Notes under the pieces: model-generated | Seen by the model: the letters and a program-made list of their open reading frames with translations, nothing else | Told to the model about the DNA's origin: nothing | Databases searched by the model: none | Assembly (NCBI GenBank): GCA_902492895.1 | Contig: CABUNG010000016.1 | Location: 1 to 53,853, forward strand | Direction: 5' to 3' | DNA length: 53,853 nt | Source: an uncultured Oscillospiraceae bacterium | GTDB taxonomy: Bacteria > Bacillota > Clostridia > Oscillospirales > Acutalibacteraceae | Part shown: piece by piece, positions 43,157 to 53,853 of the stretch | Layout: the number at the start of each line of letters is the position of its first letter | How positions within the stretch are numbered: the first letter of the stretch is position 1 | Position numbers and translations under genes: made by a program

Positions 43157-43894
43157 TCAGACCGACCAGTGCCGGAGCTGTTTTTTGAGAGGACGGCAGA
43201 TGCCTTCCGCCGCGAGGATGCTGATCACCATTTCGGGAATGCCGTTGGTCAAAACGACCGTGCCGAGCACACCGAGCAGCAGCTCGTACCCGATCCCTCC
43301 CGCGGCCGCGTATTCGGGGCCGAAGAAGAGATAGGCGCCGCCGAGCACCAGGAAGGTGTTGGTCAGGCTCCCGACCGCGCCCGCCACCGCGAATTCCAGG
43401 CCTGCTTTGTTGCGGAAAAAGGCGCCGGCTCTGGCGAGAACGCCGGGTTTTTCCGGACCGTCCGGCAACGGACGAGAGCGCAGTTTGGTGAAAACGCGGG
43501 AGAGTCCCGTGTAGGTCAGCCCCGCAAAGGTGCCGGTCAGTATACGGGGAAGGAAGCAGACGACCAAGCTCCATCCGTTGCCTTGGAATTCACCGGCGGT
43601 ATAAAACGGGGTGTAAATAAAGGCGAACATGGCGGATGTGGGCGGGGGCATGAAGGTCCAGACCAGAAAACTGAAAAGCCCCGCGAAAAAGCCCATCAGG
43701 GTCCCCGCCCCGGTGCCGAGCATGATGGCGGCGATGATGACCGGGAGCATGGCGAAGGTGGCAACCATCGGCCCGATAGGCAGGCTGCCCAGTGGAGTGA
43801 AGCAGAAGACCGCTTCAATCGCGAGCAGCATGGCGAACTGGACGAGGAACAGGATCTGTTTGCGGCCAAGGGGTTTGCTTTGGATGTTTGACAA
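43157..43894 (-). CDS. ECF transporter S component, possibly for pantothenate
   Basis: A 245-residue membrane protein with about six helices. TTG at 43894 follows AGGAGGAG. The first half has the S-component pattern 'LGSLPIGPMVATFAMLPVII' and 'GAGTLMGFFAGLFSFLVW'. Such proteins give substrate specificity to vitamin importers that share an ATPase module. The gene lies 163 bases downstream of coaX in the same orientation, which points to pantothenate; a QueT-like role is possible. It carries an insertion (about 130-165) between helices. The family call is firm, the substrate is inference. Confidence 0.75.
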   Translation of the reverse strand: MSNIQSKPLGRKQILFLVQFAMLLAIEAVFCFTPLGSLPIGPMVATFAMLPVIIAAIMLGTGAGTLMGFFAGLFSFLVWTFMPPPTSAMFAFIYTPFYTAGEFQGNGWSLVVCFLPRILTGTFAGLTYTGLSRVFTKLRSRPLPDGPEKPGVLARAGAFFRNKAGLEFAVAGAVGSLTNTFLVLGGAYLFFGPEYAAAGGIGYELLLGVLGTVVLTNGIPEMVISILAAEGICRPLKKQLRHWSV

Positions 43895-44057
43895 GTAAAT
43901 CTCCTCCTAGCTGCTGTTCCCATTCGGGATACAGCGCCGTTTATGTATATCATCGCCTTTTCTCCCGGCGGCCGGACGGCTGAGACGCGTTAGGCTGCCT
44001 CGCCGCAGGGCCGGCGAACGGACCGCGGACCGGAAGAAACAGACGGAATAACCTGGG

Positions 44058-44831
44058 TCAGACGTTTTTGCGGTTCTTTTCGTAGATGATCCGGAGCCCG
44101 TCGAGCAGCAGGGTGTCGTCCATTTGGATGTCCCGCCGGCAGTGAACGAACACCACCCGGCCAAGCCCCCCTGTGCCCACAACCGTGACCGGATAGCCGA
44201 GCTCCGCCTCGATGCGGGCTGTCATGCCCTCGATCATGGCGGCGGTGCCGAACACGATGCCGGATTCCATGCAGTCGTTGGTGTTGGTGCCGACCACTTT
44301 TTCCGGAGCCTGCAGCCGGATGCGGGGAAGAAGGGAGGCTTTCGTAATCAGGGAATCGAGCGAAGTCGAGACGCCCGGCATGATGGCCCCGCCCCGGAAC
44401 GCCCCGTTTTTATCCACCACCGTCACTTTGGTGGCGGTGCCGAGATCCCAGACCAGGCAGGGCGCCCCGTATTTTTTGACGGCGGCGACCGCGCCGACGA
44501 GCAGATCGGCACCCAGGGTGGCGGGATTGTCGATGAGGATATTCATACCGGTACGGGTGCCGGGTCCGACCTGCATCGCCATCATGCCGGTGGCCTTTCG
44601 TACGGCGTTTTGTATGGTGTGATCGAGAGGCGGGACCACCGAACTGATGATCGCGCCCTCGAATCCCTTGGCGTCGATTCCGTACAGACGGAAGATATCC
44701 AGCAGTTCAACCGCGTACTGGTCCGCCATTTTGGCGGGATCGGTGGCGATCCGGGATTCGAAAAGCAGCTCGTTGTGTTTAAAAACGCCGAGCGTGATAT
44801 TGGTATTGCCCATGTCGAGTGCCAACAGCAA
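44058..44831 (-). CDS. coaX: Type III pantothenate kinase
   Basis: A 257-residue enzyme that phosphorylates pantothenate in the first step of coenzyme A synthesis. The ASKHA-fold motifs are 'LALDMGNTNITLGVF' near residue 3, 'GPGTRTGMNILIDNPATLGA' near 89, 'VWDLGTATKVTVVD' near 126 and 'GTGGLG' near 217. TTG at 44831 follows AAAGGAA. The usual reading here is DxGNT, as seen. It is the first of two minus-strand genes with the S component. No anti-sense or riboswitch element was recognised in the gap. Confidence 0.93.
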   Translation of the reverse strand: MLLALDMGNTNITLGVFKHNELLFESRIATDPAKMADQYAVELLDIFRLYGIDAKGFEGAIISSVVPPLDHTIQNAVRKATGMMAMQVGPGTRTGMNILIDNPATLGADLLVGAVAAVKKYGAPCLVWDLGTATKVTVVDKNGAFRGGAIMPGVSTSLDSLITKASLLPRIRLQAPEKVVGTNTNDCMESGIVFGTAAMIEGMTARIEAELGYPVTVVGTGGLGRVVFVHCRRDIQMDDTLLLDGLRIIYEKNRKNV

Positions 44832-45027
44832 GACGAATCATTCCTTTCAGAAGCGGGCATTCGGCCGGCTTTTGCAGAATCGGTATTATTATAGCATATC
44901 CGTCAAGAGCGGAAAAGTGCAGGCGGGAAAGGTGTCTTAATCAAATATTCGGAAGATTTTCTTTGAAATATAAACGGAAATAGCCTATACTAGCGATGTG
45001 GGGTATTTTGCAGGAGGGGGGAGTCGC

Positions 45028-46284
45028 GTGCCGAACGCGAGCATACTGTTGTATATACTGGCCGGAACGGCCGTGCTACTCGCGCTGCCGGTGCTGATCT
45101 GGCAGGTCGGGGTGGCGGTGATCGGGCAGTTTTCGTCCCGCCGCCGGGCTGTCAGCGCCGGCAGCGGATACCATCACCGCTTTGCCGTCGTGGTCTGTGC
45201 CCGGCATGAGGAAGCGGTGATCGGACAGCTTCTCGACAGCCTGGCCGCCCAGGAGTATCCACGGGAGTTCTTCGAGATTTTTGTCATTGCGGACAACTGT
45301 ACGGAAGATGACACGGCCGGCGCAGCCCGGGCGCACGGCGCCACGGTGTATGAACGGCACGATCTGCAGAAAGTGGGCAAAGGTTTCGCGCTGCGATGGG
45401 CGATCGACAGGATCCGAACCGATTATCCGGGGCGGTTTGACGCGGTCTGCGTATTCGATGCGGACAATTTGGCCTCGCCTGGATTTCTGGCGCGGATAAA
45501 CGGAGCGCTCTGCGCAGGAGCGGACGTGGCGGAGGGATACCGGGACACCGTCAATCCGGGGGAATCGTGGGTCAGCGGCTGCTATGCCGTGTACTGGATG
45601 CTGCTCATGCGCTTTTTCTATCGGGCGCGCCAGAATCTCGGAATGTCCTGCATGGTCTGCGGAACGGGATTCGCTTTCAAAATGGATATATTGGGTACCG
45701 AGGGCTGGAATACCCGCACCGTGACCGAAGACTGTGAATTTTCGATTCAGCAGATTTCAGCCGGACGGCGGATCGCTTTCGTTGAGGACGCCGTGTTTTA
45801 CGACGAACAGCCGACCGGCTTCATGACATCCCTGCATCAGCGGTACCGCTGGGTAGTTGGGGCGGCCCAGGCGACGTTTTTCTGTATGAAGGATGTCCGT
45901 GCAGGCATTCAGGCCCGGCATAAAGGCGCGGGGGACATGCTCGCGTTTCTGCTGGCCGCGCCTGCGGCGATGCTGCTGATGCTGCAGGGCCCCCTTCTGC
46001 TGCTGGCCGCGCTTCTGCGTCCCCGAATGGCCGTGGCCGCCCTGTGGGGGATGGCGGGGGGTCTCGTGATTTCCTATTTTGCGGCTGCACTCGTCGCCCT
46101 GATTTGCGTACTTCTGGAAAAAAAGAGCGTCCAAAAGCTCTGGAAATCGATCCTGCTGTTTCCGCTGTTTATGCTGCCGATGGGCTTTATGACGTTGCCG
46201 GCCCTGATCCGTCCTCAGGTGGGCTGGCGGCCCATCGAACATCGCCGGACGGCCAGCATCGACGATGTGCAGAAAACGCCATGA
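45028..46284 (+). CDS. Family 2 glycosyltransferase, membrane-bound
   Basis: A 418-residue glycosyltransferase. GTG at 45028 follows AGGAGGGGGGA; the GTG at 44998 lacks such a site. An N-terminal helix (about 5-28) is followed by a GT2 domain: 'VVVCARHEEAVIG', the DAD metal motif in 'VCVFDADNLAS', 'TVTEDCEFSIQQ' and 'QRYRW', the QxxRW signature of processive enzymes, then three or four C-terminal helices. It resembles cellulose/hyaluronan-synthase-like enzymes and probably makes or extends a surface glycan. It is followed by two unassigned membrane proteins. Confidence 0.85.
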   Translation: MPNASILLYILAGTAVLLALPVLIWQVGVAVIGQFSSRRRAVSAGSGYHHRFAVVVCARHEEAVIGQLLDSLAAQEYPREFFEIFVIADNCTEDDTAGAARAHGATVYERHDLQKVGKGFALRWAIDRIRTDYPGRFDAVCVFDADNLASPGFLARINGALCAGADVAEGYRDTVNPGESWVSGCYAVYWMLLMRFFYRARQNLGMSCMVCGTGFAFKMDILGTEGWNTRTVTEDCEFSIQQISAGRRIAFVEDAVFYDEQPTGFMTSLHQRYRWVVGAAQATFFCMKDVRAGIQARHKGAGDMLAFLLAAPAAMLLMLQGPLLLLAALLRPRMAVAALWGMAGGLVISYFAAALVALICVLLEKKSVQKLWKSILLFPLFMLPMGFMTLPALIRPQVGWRPIEHRRTASIDDVQKTP

Positions 46285-46340
46285 ATATACATATCCGGAT
46301 GCTGCCGCCGGCAGGAGGCCGGACATGAGGAGGAATTGCG

Positions 46341-47156
46341 ATGTTATCAGAAGAACTCCGCGGCGCAGCTGCCGCACAGGGATGGAAAGTGAATCCACAA
46401 ACGGGTGCCGTGACAGGCGTTTGTGAGGGGGTGGCATTCCGTGCGACGGCGGCGGAGATTCTGTCACTGGAGATGTCCGCGAGCATTGGGGAGAAGCAGC
46501 TGCCGCGGCTGGCCGCAAAGCTTAGTCAGGAGTACCCGGGTTCCGCGGTTCGGGCCATCGATATCGGGGTGCAGATCGACAGTCCGGCGGTGCCTGAAAC
46601 GGGGGAGGCCTTTGTCGCCTTTGTGCGGCTGGCTGCCAAAGCGGCCGTTTCCCACATCGAGGTGGCGCACGACGACAAATTCGAGCGGTACGGGGAACCG
46701 TTTTATGTGTATCTGCGCGGAGCGGCCGGGGCGCTTCTCGGCGCGCTTGTGGGGGCCGTGCCCTGGTTCCTGCTCGGCCGGGGATGGATTTCCATGTGGC
46801 TCGGCGCGCTGATCAGCCTGGCCTCCTTTTACGCATATCGGCTGTTTAAAGGGGCACACCATACGTCCTATGCCACCGCGGTGGTGATTCTGTTTTCCCT
46901 GGTCGCCATGTTTGGTGCGGAATTCGCGCGGCTGCTGGTCGATATGGTCGGAACCGGCTATTACGCGGATGTGGCCGAGGCATTCAGGGCCATGATCGCC
47001 TATCTCGCCGACGGCGGCCTTTGGAGCGTGCTGCGCAACATGCTGGTCGGTATCGCGTTCGGCGTGGTTGGGCTGCTGTCCATCCGGCGGTATATCTCGG
47101 TGTATACCCACGAGCCCCGTTTCCTCCGCAGGAGGAAAGACAAACGGGACAAATGA
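46341..47156 (+). CDS. Membrane protein of unknown function
   Basis: A 271-residue protein. ATG at 46341 follows AGGAGGAA. The first 125 residues are soluble alpha/beta, and the rest has four predicted helices (about 132-155, 157-175, 180-208, 232-255) and a basic tail. No family is recognised. It lies 56 bases after the glycosyltransferase on the same strand and is followed by a strong terminator, so the two probably share a transcript. Confidence 0.65.
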   Translation: MLSEELRGAAAAQGWKVNPQTGAVTGVCEGVAFRATAAEILSLEMSASIGEKQLPRLAAKLSQEYPGSAVRAIDIGVQIDSPAVPETGEAFVAFVRLAAKAAVSHIEVAHDDKFERYGEPFYVYLRGAAGALLGALVGAVPWFLLGRGWISMWLGALISLASFYAYRLFKGAHHTSYATAVVILFSLVAMFGAEFARLLVDMVGTGYYADVAEAFRAMIAYLADGGLWSVLRNMLVGIAFGVVGLLSIRRYISVYTHEPRFLRRRKDKRDK

Positions 47157-47225
47157 CGGCTGCTTTGGATGAACCGTATCCGTGGCCTGACGATGCGCAT
47201 CAAGGCGCCAAGCGGTAAAAAAACG

Positions 47226-47266
47226 AAACAACCGATTTTTTTTCAAAAAAATCGGTTGTTTTTTTT
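47226..47266 (+). terminator. Strong Rho-independent terminator
   Basis: A 17-bp stem (47226-47242 with 47245-47261) ending in a long T run. It separates the 46341 gene from the next one and is symmetric enough to act in both directions. Confidence 0.9.
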
Positions 47267-47317
47267 ACCGGTTTTGCTATACTTAAAAACAGAGAGATTT
47301 TAGGAGGTAATTTCGGT

Positions 47318-47779
47318 ATGCAAAAAGGTAAATTCGGTATCCAGTTGTCTTTCTACGCCGTGCTGGGCCTGGTCCTGGCATTTTTGGGGCAGACGTTGCT
47401 CTGCGGGCTGCTTTTGGGCTTTGTGATCCTGGCGGAAAAGGATCCGTGGACGTCCCGGCAGACCATGCAGGCGTTTTTCGTCTCCTTGTTTATGTCGCTG
47501 GTGAGCAAAATCCTGAGCACTCTCAATGTTTTCCAGAATATTCCCCTCATCGGCTCCGTTTTTTCCGTCATTTTCAGCATCATTGAAGGCATCATTGCCC
47601 TGTTGGTCTTGATTTTCCTGATCATCGGCCTGACCCGTGTCGTCAAGGGACAGGATGCCGGCATCCCGCTGCTGTCGAAGCTGTCCAACCGCGCTTTCGG
47701 CATCGTGGAGCAGAAAATCTATACCCAGGCTCCGACCGATACCGGTTCCAATCCTCAGATCCCCAGCCAGCCGCAGTAA
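47318..47779 (+). CDS. Small membrane protein of unknown function
   Basis: A 153-residue protein with about four hydrophobic segments (about 6-36 as a hairpin, 48-70, 78-108). ATG at 47318 follows AGGAGGTAA. A GQDAG turn leads to a Thr/Gln/Pro-rich, probably disordered cytosolic tail. No function is proposed. It has its own terminator and no partner. Confidence 0.65.
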   Translation: MQKGKFGIQLSFYAVLGLVLAFLGQTLLCGLLLGFVILAEKDPWTSRQTMQAFFVSLFMSLVSKILSTLNVFQNIPLIGSVFSVIFSIIEGIIALLVLIFLIIGLTRVVKGQDAGIPLLSKLSNRAFGIVEQKIYTQAPTDTGSNPQIPSQPQ

Positions 47780-47836
47780 TCCGGCCCGGTTTTTCACGAG
47801 AGCCGGAAAATCCGGCGTCGTCCTGTACATAAAACC

Positions 47837-47875
47837 AGCGGCCGCCACAAATCGTGGCGGCCGCTGCTGTTTTTT
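47837..47875. terminator. Bidirectional terminator between convergent genes
   Basis: A perfect 12-bp stem (47837-47848 with 47854-47865), 5-base loop, T6 on the plus side and AAAA upstream (T run on the minus side). It serves both the 47318 gene and the minus-strand sigma/partner operon. Confidence 0.88.
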
Positions 47876-47975
47876 GAAACGGCACCCTGTATCCGGCGCC
47901 TGTTCCCGGAAGCCTGGCATTTGGGCCTGCATGTAGGCGGACGATACCGCAGTCGGTTCATTTGTCCGGTGTGAT

Positions 47976-49190
47976 TTAATAGAACCCGCCGTCCCAGAGG
48001 GGCATGTTTTCCAAAAATTCCTCTTTTACGGCCGGGACATAGAAAACGCCGAAGGTTTTTAATCCGTTTTCTTTCTGCATGGCCGGCATTTCAACCAAGA
48101 ATTTGTAGTAGGGCATAAAGATCGTGTCCGACCGGCCTGTGCGGTAAATCAGTTCGACATGAGCGATATAGTCTTCGCCCGGCAATTCCGCGGGAACGGT
48201 GGATATATAATGTTTGTCAAGCAGGAGCATACGGGCTTTTTCTGCTGTAATGATGGGATAGTCGCCGATTTTTTGTGACAGCAGATAGTCGGCGGAGGAA
48301 CGCCCTATGAGCCACAACTCGCCGTTGTCATTGGGCGTGAAACGAATGTAGTTGAAGTTATAGCCCAATATTTGATCGGTCAAGTCCCCGTCTTTTTCAT
48401 AGGCGGCATAATCGAAAAGCCGCCGGGCCTCCACGCTGTAATCTCCGAACAACGACAAGGCAGGCGCCTTCATATCCACCAGAGGGGCATACGTATCCAG
48501 CAGGTATTGCATCGCCTTTTTTGCTTGCGGCTCCGTGTTTTTTTCCAGAGTAAAGCTGTATCCGTCCGGGAGAGACACGCCGTTTTCAAAGGCAAGGGCG
48601 ACATGGCCGTTGGGCATTGCGGTGATCGTGACATCGCCGCAGCCGGCGGTCACATATTCCGTTGCCGGATCCGGCTGCTTGCCGGTTTTTTGTGCCTCCT
48701 GTGTCAATTCTTCCTCTGTCGGATGAAGCACTATATGGTCAATTGTCAATCCCATGACCGATGCGGCCTGCTGAGCCTTCGCCGTCATTTCGGCGGCGGA
48801 TAAGCCCTTGACGGGCTTCCCCGTGTCGTCGTACTGCGTGGGATTGGTGAAAACGGGCAAAGTGGTGAGGTCATTATTCTCTGACCAGGGATTATGGCTG
48901 TAGAGTTCATGGACATTAAAAGCGAAATAGCCTTCAAAACCAAATCCATGTTCTTCGCATGCGGTGTTCACAGCGAGCTTGGGCAGACTGGAAAAATCGG
49001 CGGGATCCGTCGGCTGGCGGCGTTTCAGCATAAGCGGGACGGCGATAACCAGACAAGCGGCGGCTGCGGCCGCGCCCCACTTTATCCAAGGTCGTCTGGT
49101 GGGTTTGGCTGTTGGAGTGGAAATATCGGCTTCTGCGACGATACGGTCATCGATTTGGCCGATGCAGTCCATCAGATGTTCGGTTTTCAT
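47976..49190 (-). CDS. Membrane-anchored protein encoded with an ECF sigma factor, putative anti-sigma or sensor
   Basis: A 404-residue protein with a short cytosolic N-terminus (about 1-36), one helix (about 37-56) and a 345-residue extracellular domain with no family I recognise. Its start ATG at 49190 overlaps the sigma-factor stop as ATGA, the usual layout of a sigma factor with its membrane anti-sigma. The N-terminus lacks a clear zinc anti-sigma (HxxxCxxC) motif. The outer domain contains blocks such as 'YFAFNVHELYSHNPWSEN' and 'VTITAMPNGHVALAF'. Anti-sigma function is inference from context. Confidence 0.65.
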   Translation of the reverse strand: MKTEHLMDCIGQIDDRIVAEADISTPTAKPTRRPWIKWGAAAAAACLVIAVPLMLKRRQPTDPADFSSLPKLAVNTACEEHGFGFEGYFAFNVHELYSHNPWSENNDLTTLPVFTNPTQYDDTGKPVKGLSAAEMTAKAQQAASVMGLTIDHIVLHPTEEELTQEAQKTGKQPDPATEYVTAGCGDVTITAMPNGHVALAFENGVSLPDGYSFTLEKNTEPQAKKAMQYLLDTYAPLVDMKAPALSLFGDYSVEARRLFDYAAYEKDGDLTDQILGYNFNYIRFTPNDNGELWLIGRSSADYLLSQKIGDYPIITAEKARMLLLDKHYISTVPAELPGEDYIAHVELIYRTGRSDTIFMPYYKFLVEMPAMQKENGLKTFGVFYVPAVKEEFLENMPLWDGGFY

Positions 49191-49747
49191 AGGTTCACTC
49201 CTTCATGTTCGAGATAGAGTCTGAGCGTTTTGCGTGTTCGGAAAAGCATGGACTTGACTTTGCTTTCACTCATTTGAAAGTGGGCCGCGATGGCTTTTAT
49301 GGAGTCGGCATACCAATACCGCCTGACGAATACCATGCGGCTCTCGCTGTCCAAGGACAGCAGACAAGAATTGATCGCCCCGATAATAAGGCTGGATTCG
49401 AATTCCTTTTCGACATCCCGGCTTGACGGGATGCAATCTTCAAGTTCACTGTACAATAGAGCGATCTCGTCGCCGCCGCGCTTTTCCGCCCGTTGCTTTT
49501 TATACGCATTGAGTGAAAGGTTGCGGGTGATTTTGCCCAAAAACACGCGTAAAACAGAGGGGCGCTGCGGCGGTATGGCTTCCCATGCTTTGAGAAACGT
49601 ATCGTTCACACATTCTTCCGCATCCTCGCGGTTCTGCAGAATGTTGTTCGCTATGGCAAAGCAATAACGTCCGTATTTGTTCGCGGTTTCGTAGATGGCC
49701 GATTTGGAGCGCGCCCAATACAAATCGAGGATCCTCTCGTCGTCCAT
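49187..49747 (-). CDS. ECF-type sigma-70 family RNA polymerase sigma factor
   Basis: A 186-residue sigma factor. Region 2 holds 'YGRYCFAIANNILQNREDAE' and 'CVNDTFLKAWEAIPPQ'; region 4 holds 'DSIKAIAAHFQMSESKVKSM' near residue 150. ATG at 49747 follows GGAAAGGT. It has no regions 1 or 3, as in ECF sigma factors, and is probably held inactive by the coupled membrane protein. Target promoters are unknown; the minus-strand serine hydrolase upstream (49988-50986) is a possible target. Confidence 0.87.
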   Translation of the reverse strand: MDDERILDLYWARSKSAIYETANKYGRYCFAIANNILQNREDAEECVNDTFLKAWEAIPPQRPSVLRVFLGKITRNLSLNAYKKQRAEKRGGDEIALLYSELEDCIPSSRDVEKEFESSLIIGAINSCLLSLDSESRMVFVRRYWYADSIKAIAAHFQMSESKVKSMLFRTRKTLRLYLEHEGVNL

Positions 49748-49895
49748 TGTATGACCATACCTTTCCTGCGCCGTGATGTTTTACCGCATCGCCTTAACGA
49801 AACATCCGTTTAAAAGAGCCTTCTCTCAAACGGACCACCCCTTTCCTTGTTTTGAAGCTTCACCTATATAGACAGCAAATACAAAAAACGGTTGC

Positions 49896-49932
49896 ATAAA
49901 AAAGAAAAGCTGTCTGCCAGACGCAGACAGCT
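49896..49932 (-). terminator. Terminator of the 49988 lipoprotein gene
   Basis: A perfect 10-bp stem (49908-49917 with 49923-49932) followed on the minus strand by a T-rich run. Confidence 0.85.
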
Positions 49933-49987
49933 CCACAGCGGCGGACACGAAACCGTATCCGCGCTGTGTTTATTCGAATGGATGTCG

Positions 49988-50986
49988 TCACGTACCCTGT
50001 CCGTAAGCGGTGCGGTGGATCGTATCCACCAGTTTGGCGATCTGATGAAACGTTTTCAGGGTCTGATCGGTTTCGGGGGTCAGGGTGGTGAATATGGTCA
50101 GGATGAAGGGATGCTCGTTGTAGACGATGGCGGCGTCGTGGTAGCCCATGGATTCCTGTTCACCATACTTATGCGCGACGGTGTACTGCCCCTTGAAGGC
50201 ATCGGGGATCTGCAGCTGATAGGTGGTATGGGTCAAATACTCATAAAGCAGCTGCCCTTCGGGCGATCCGGCCTTGATGAAGTTGTAGATATCCTCGAAA
50301 TAGAGGCCGGCATCCCGGGCGGAGAGATACCCGAACCGGGGTTTGGGAAGGCGCAGGTCGGTTTCAATCCCGAGGGTGGCGGCGTATTTGACAAAACCGT
50401 CAAAGGCAAACCGCTTGTTGAGCATGTAGTAAGCCGTGTTGTCGCTGTACATGATGGCGTATTTGAGAAGCTCGTCCACTGTGAATTCGGTCCCCATCGG
50501 AAAGGAATCGATGTGGGTGGATCCCCCCATTTTGGACGTCATCTTGAGCTTTTCCGTCCGGTCCACACCGGAGGAGAGCAGGTATTTGACGTAAGGCGCC
50601 TTGATGCAGCTGGCGCTCTGCCAATCCACGTCGGCCAGATATTCGATGGTCAGGCCGCTGTCCAAATCGCGGTAGTACAGGGAGGCTTTGCCGTTTAACC
50701 CGGTATACAGCTTCTGCAGAGCGTTCAAAGCGGTCTCATCGATTTTCAGGCCGTAAGGGTTGTTGACCAGCAGCCCGCGCATCGCCTCCCCGGCGTTCGT
50801 TTTAGTGGGAGCCAGGGTGGTGCCGGCTGTCGTGGGGGCGGCGGTAGTCGTTTCGCCGGTGATCACCGGCGTAGAAGCGTCATCGGAAGAAGCATCGGCG
50901 GGGGCCAGGCAACCGGTCAGAGAACACAGCAGAAGCAGCGCGCCGAGCAGCAGAGACACGATTCGAACGGCATTCGGTTGTCGCAT
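49988..50986 (-). CDS. Class A beta-lactamase-fold lipoprotein
   Basis: A 332-residue exported protein. ATG at 50986 follows GGAAAGG. Lipobox LTGC (cysteine near residue 26) and a Thr/Pro-rich linker (about 30-66) precede the beta-lactamase-fold domain with motifs SCIK, SDN in 'IMYSDNTAYYM' and KYG in 'AHKYG'. A general-acid Glu at the Omega loop is not obvious. The linker and the shared 'SARDAG' / 'RDAGAY' segment show that it is a paralogue of 42069-43097. It is preceded by its own leader and may act in cell-wall remodelling rather than drug resistance. Confidence 0.82.
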   Translation of the reverse strand: MRQPNAVRIVSLLLGALLLLCSLTGCLAPADASSDDASTPVITGETTTAAPTTAGTTLAPTKTNAGEAMRGLLVNNPYGLKIDETALNALQKLYTGLNGKASLYYRDLDSGLTIEYLADVDWQSASCIKAPYVKYLLSSGVDRTEKLKMTSKMGGSTHIDSFPMGTEFTVDELLKYAIMYSDNTAYYMLNKRFAFDGFVKYAATLGIETDLRLPKPRFGYLSARDAGLYFEDIYNFIKAGSPEGQLLYEYLTHTTYQLQIPDAFKGQYTVAHKYGEQESMGYHDAAIVYNEHPFILTIFTTLTPETDQTLKTFHQIAKLVDTIHRTAYGQGT

Positions 50987-51141
50987 AAGGGTCCGACCTT
51001 TCCTCTAGAAATCTACCACGGACCCAAGTGTTCCGTGGCTATTTTTCCGTCGCATAAAATTCCTTTGCAGGGTCAACAATACGGTTTGTGCAGAAATCGT
51101 TTGAAAATACATAAAAAAAGCTGCCAATTCTCAAATAATCA

Positions 51142-51170
51142 TTGACAATGGCAGGTACATGATGTATTAT
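51142..51170 (+). promoter_or_regulatory. Strong sigma-A promoter of rpoB
   Basis: Perfect TTGACA at 51142-51147, a 17-base spacer and TATTAT at 51165-51170. Transcription should begin near 51177, giving a leader of about 185 bases with a small hairpin at 51280-51294. The gap 50987-51362 has this promoter, the leader and a weak hairpin (51016-51022 with 51032-51038) and no gene. Confidence 0.85.
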
Positions 51171-51362
51171 AGTATACTGCACAACCACGGGTGGAAGAGC
51201 CGATGAACGAAACTAGTATAGCACACGTTCGGAAAATTGGCAAGGGCCTTCGCAAAAAAAATTAGTCAAATCCCCAAGGCCTTCCGTGGGAAGGAAAACG
51301 CTCCCGGCTGGGATGCATTGGCCGATACGGAATGAAAATGGAAAACAGGAGTGATCGGGCGA

Positions 51363-53853
<2,491 letters not shown>

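Overview
The window reads as chromosomal DNA from a GC-rich (mostly high-50s to 60 percent by eye), Gram-positive, probably endospore-forming anaerobe of the Clostridia, most likely an Oscillospirales/Ruminococcaceae-type organism. The support is a Bacillus/Clostridia-like RpoB and type I glutamine synthetase, a LysM-GH18 spore-cortex-type protein, a DUF1836 regulator, a cell-wall protein with a NPKTG sortase signal, sigma-A-type promoters, PhoP-box-like repeats and many Rho-independent terminators. No rRNA, tRNA, CRISPR array or intact transposase was seen.

Left part (1-12,000): a carbohydrate locus that looks built for beta-mannan or manno-oligosaccharides. It holds the 3' end of an ABC sugar-binding protein, a 1402-residue wall-anchored protein with a glycosidase-like barrel and several carbohydrate-binding modules, a GH130 phosphorylase, a PHP phosphoesterase, a ThuA-like protein, a GH26 enzyme without signal peptide, an unassigned cytosolic protein and a regulator with an ArsR-like C-terminal helix-turn-helix. 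A LysM-GH18 protein follows. At 13,430-15,180 there is an AT-rich islet with a methyltransferase gene, flanked by two copies of a roughly 65-bp imperfect repeat and containing a 300-bp structured non-coding stretch. It is probably a remnant of a mobile element.

Middle (15,200-32,700): a second methyltransferase, a DUF1836-SHOCT pair, and an SGNH hydrolase next to a complete phosphate module pstS-pstC-pstA-pstB-phoU-phoB-phoR. This module is preceded by four 11-bp-spaced PhoP-like boxes; a similar array sits before the SGNH gene. PstC carries an extra N-terminal membrane domain. Then come a GH127 arabinofuranosidase with a divergent AraC regulator, a decayed copy of the phoR 3' end, and a strongly AT-rich block: an AraC regulator divergent from three unassigned genes for a lipoprotein, an exported protein and a small membrane protein.

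Right part (32,700-53,853): a branched-chain amino-acid importer (livK-H-M-G-F) with a strong promoter, a foldable leader and an intercistronic terminator, followed by the azlCD exporter. Next are a frameshifted small helix-turn-helix gene, a small unknown protein, mntP, glnA with a class A beta-lactamase-fold hydrolase, coaX with an ECF transporter S component, a GT2 glycosyltransferase, two unknown membrane proteins, an ECF sigma factor with a membrane-anchored partner, a second beta-lactamase-fold lipoprotein, and the 5' two-thirds of rpoB under its own promoter rather than behind rplJL.
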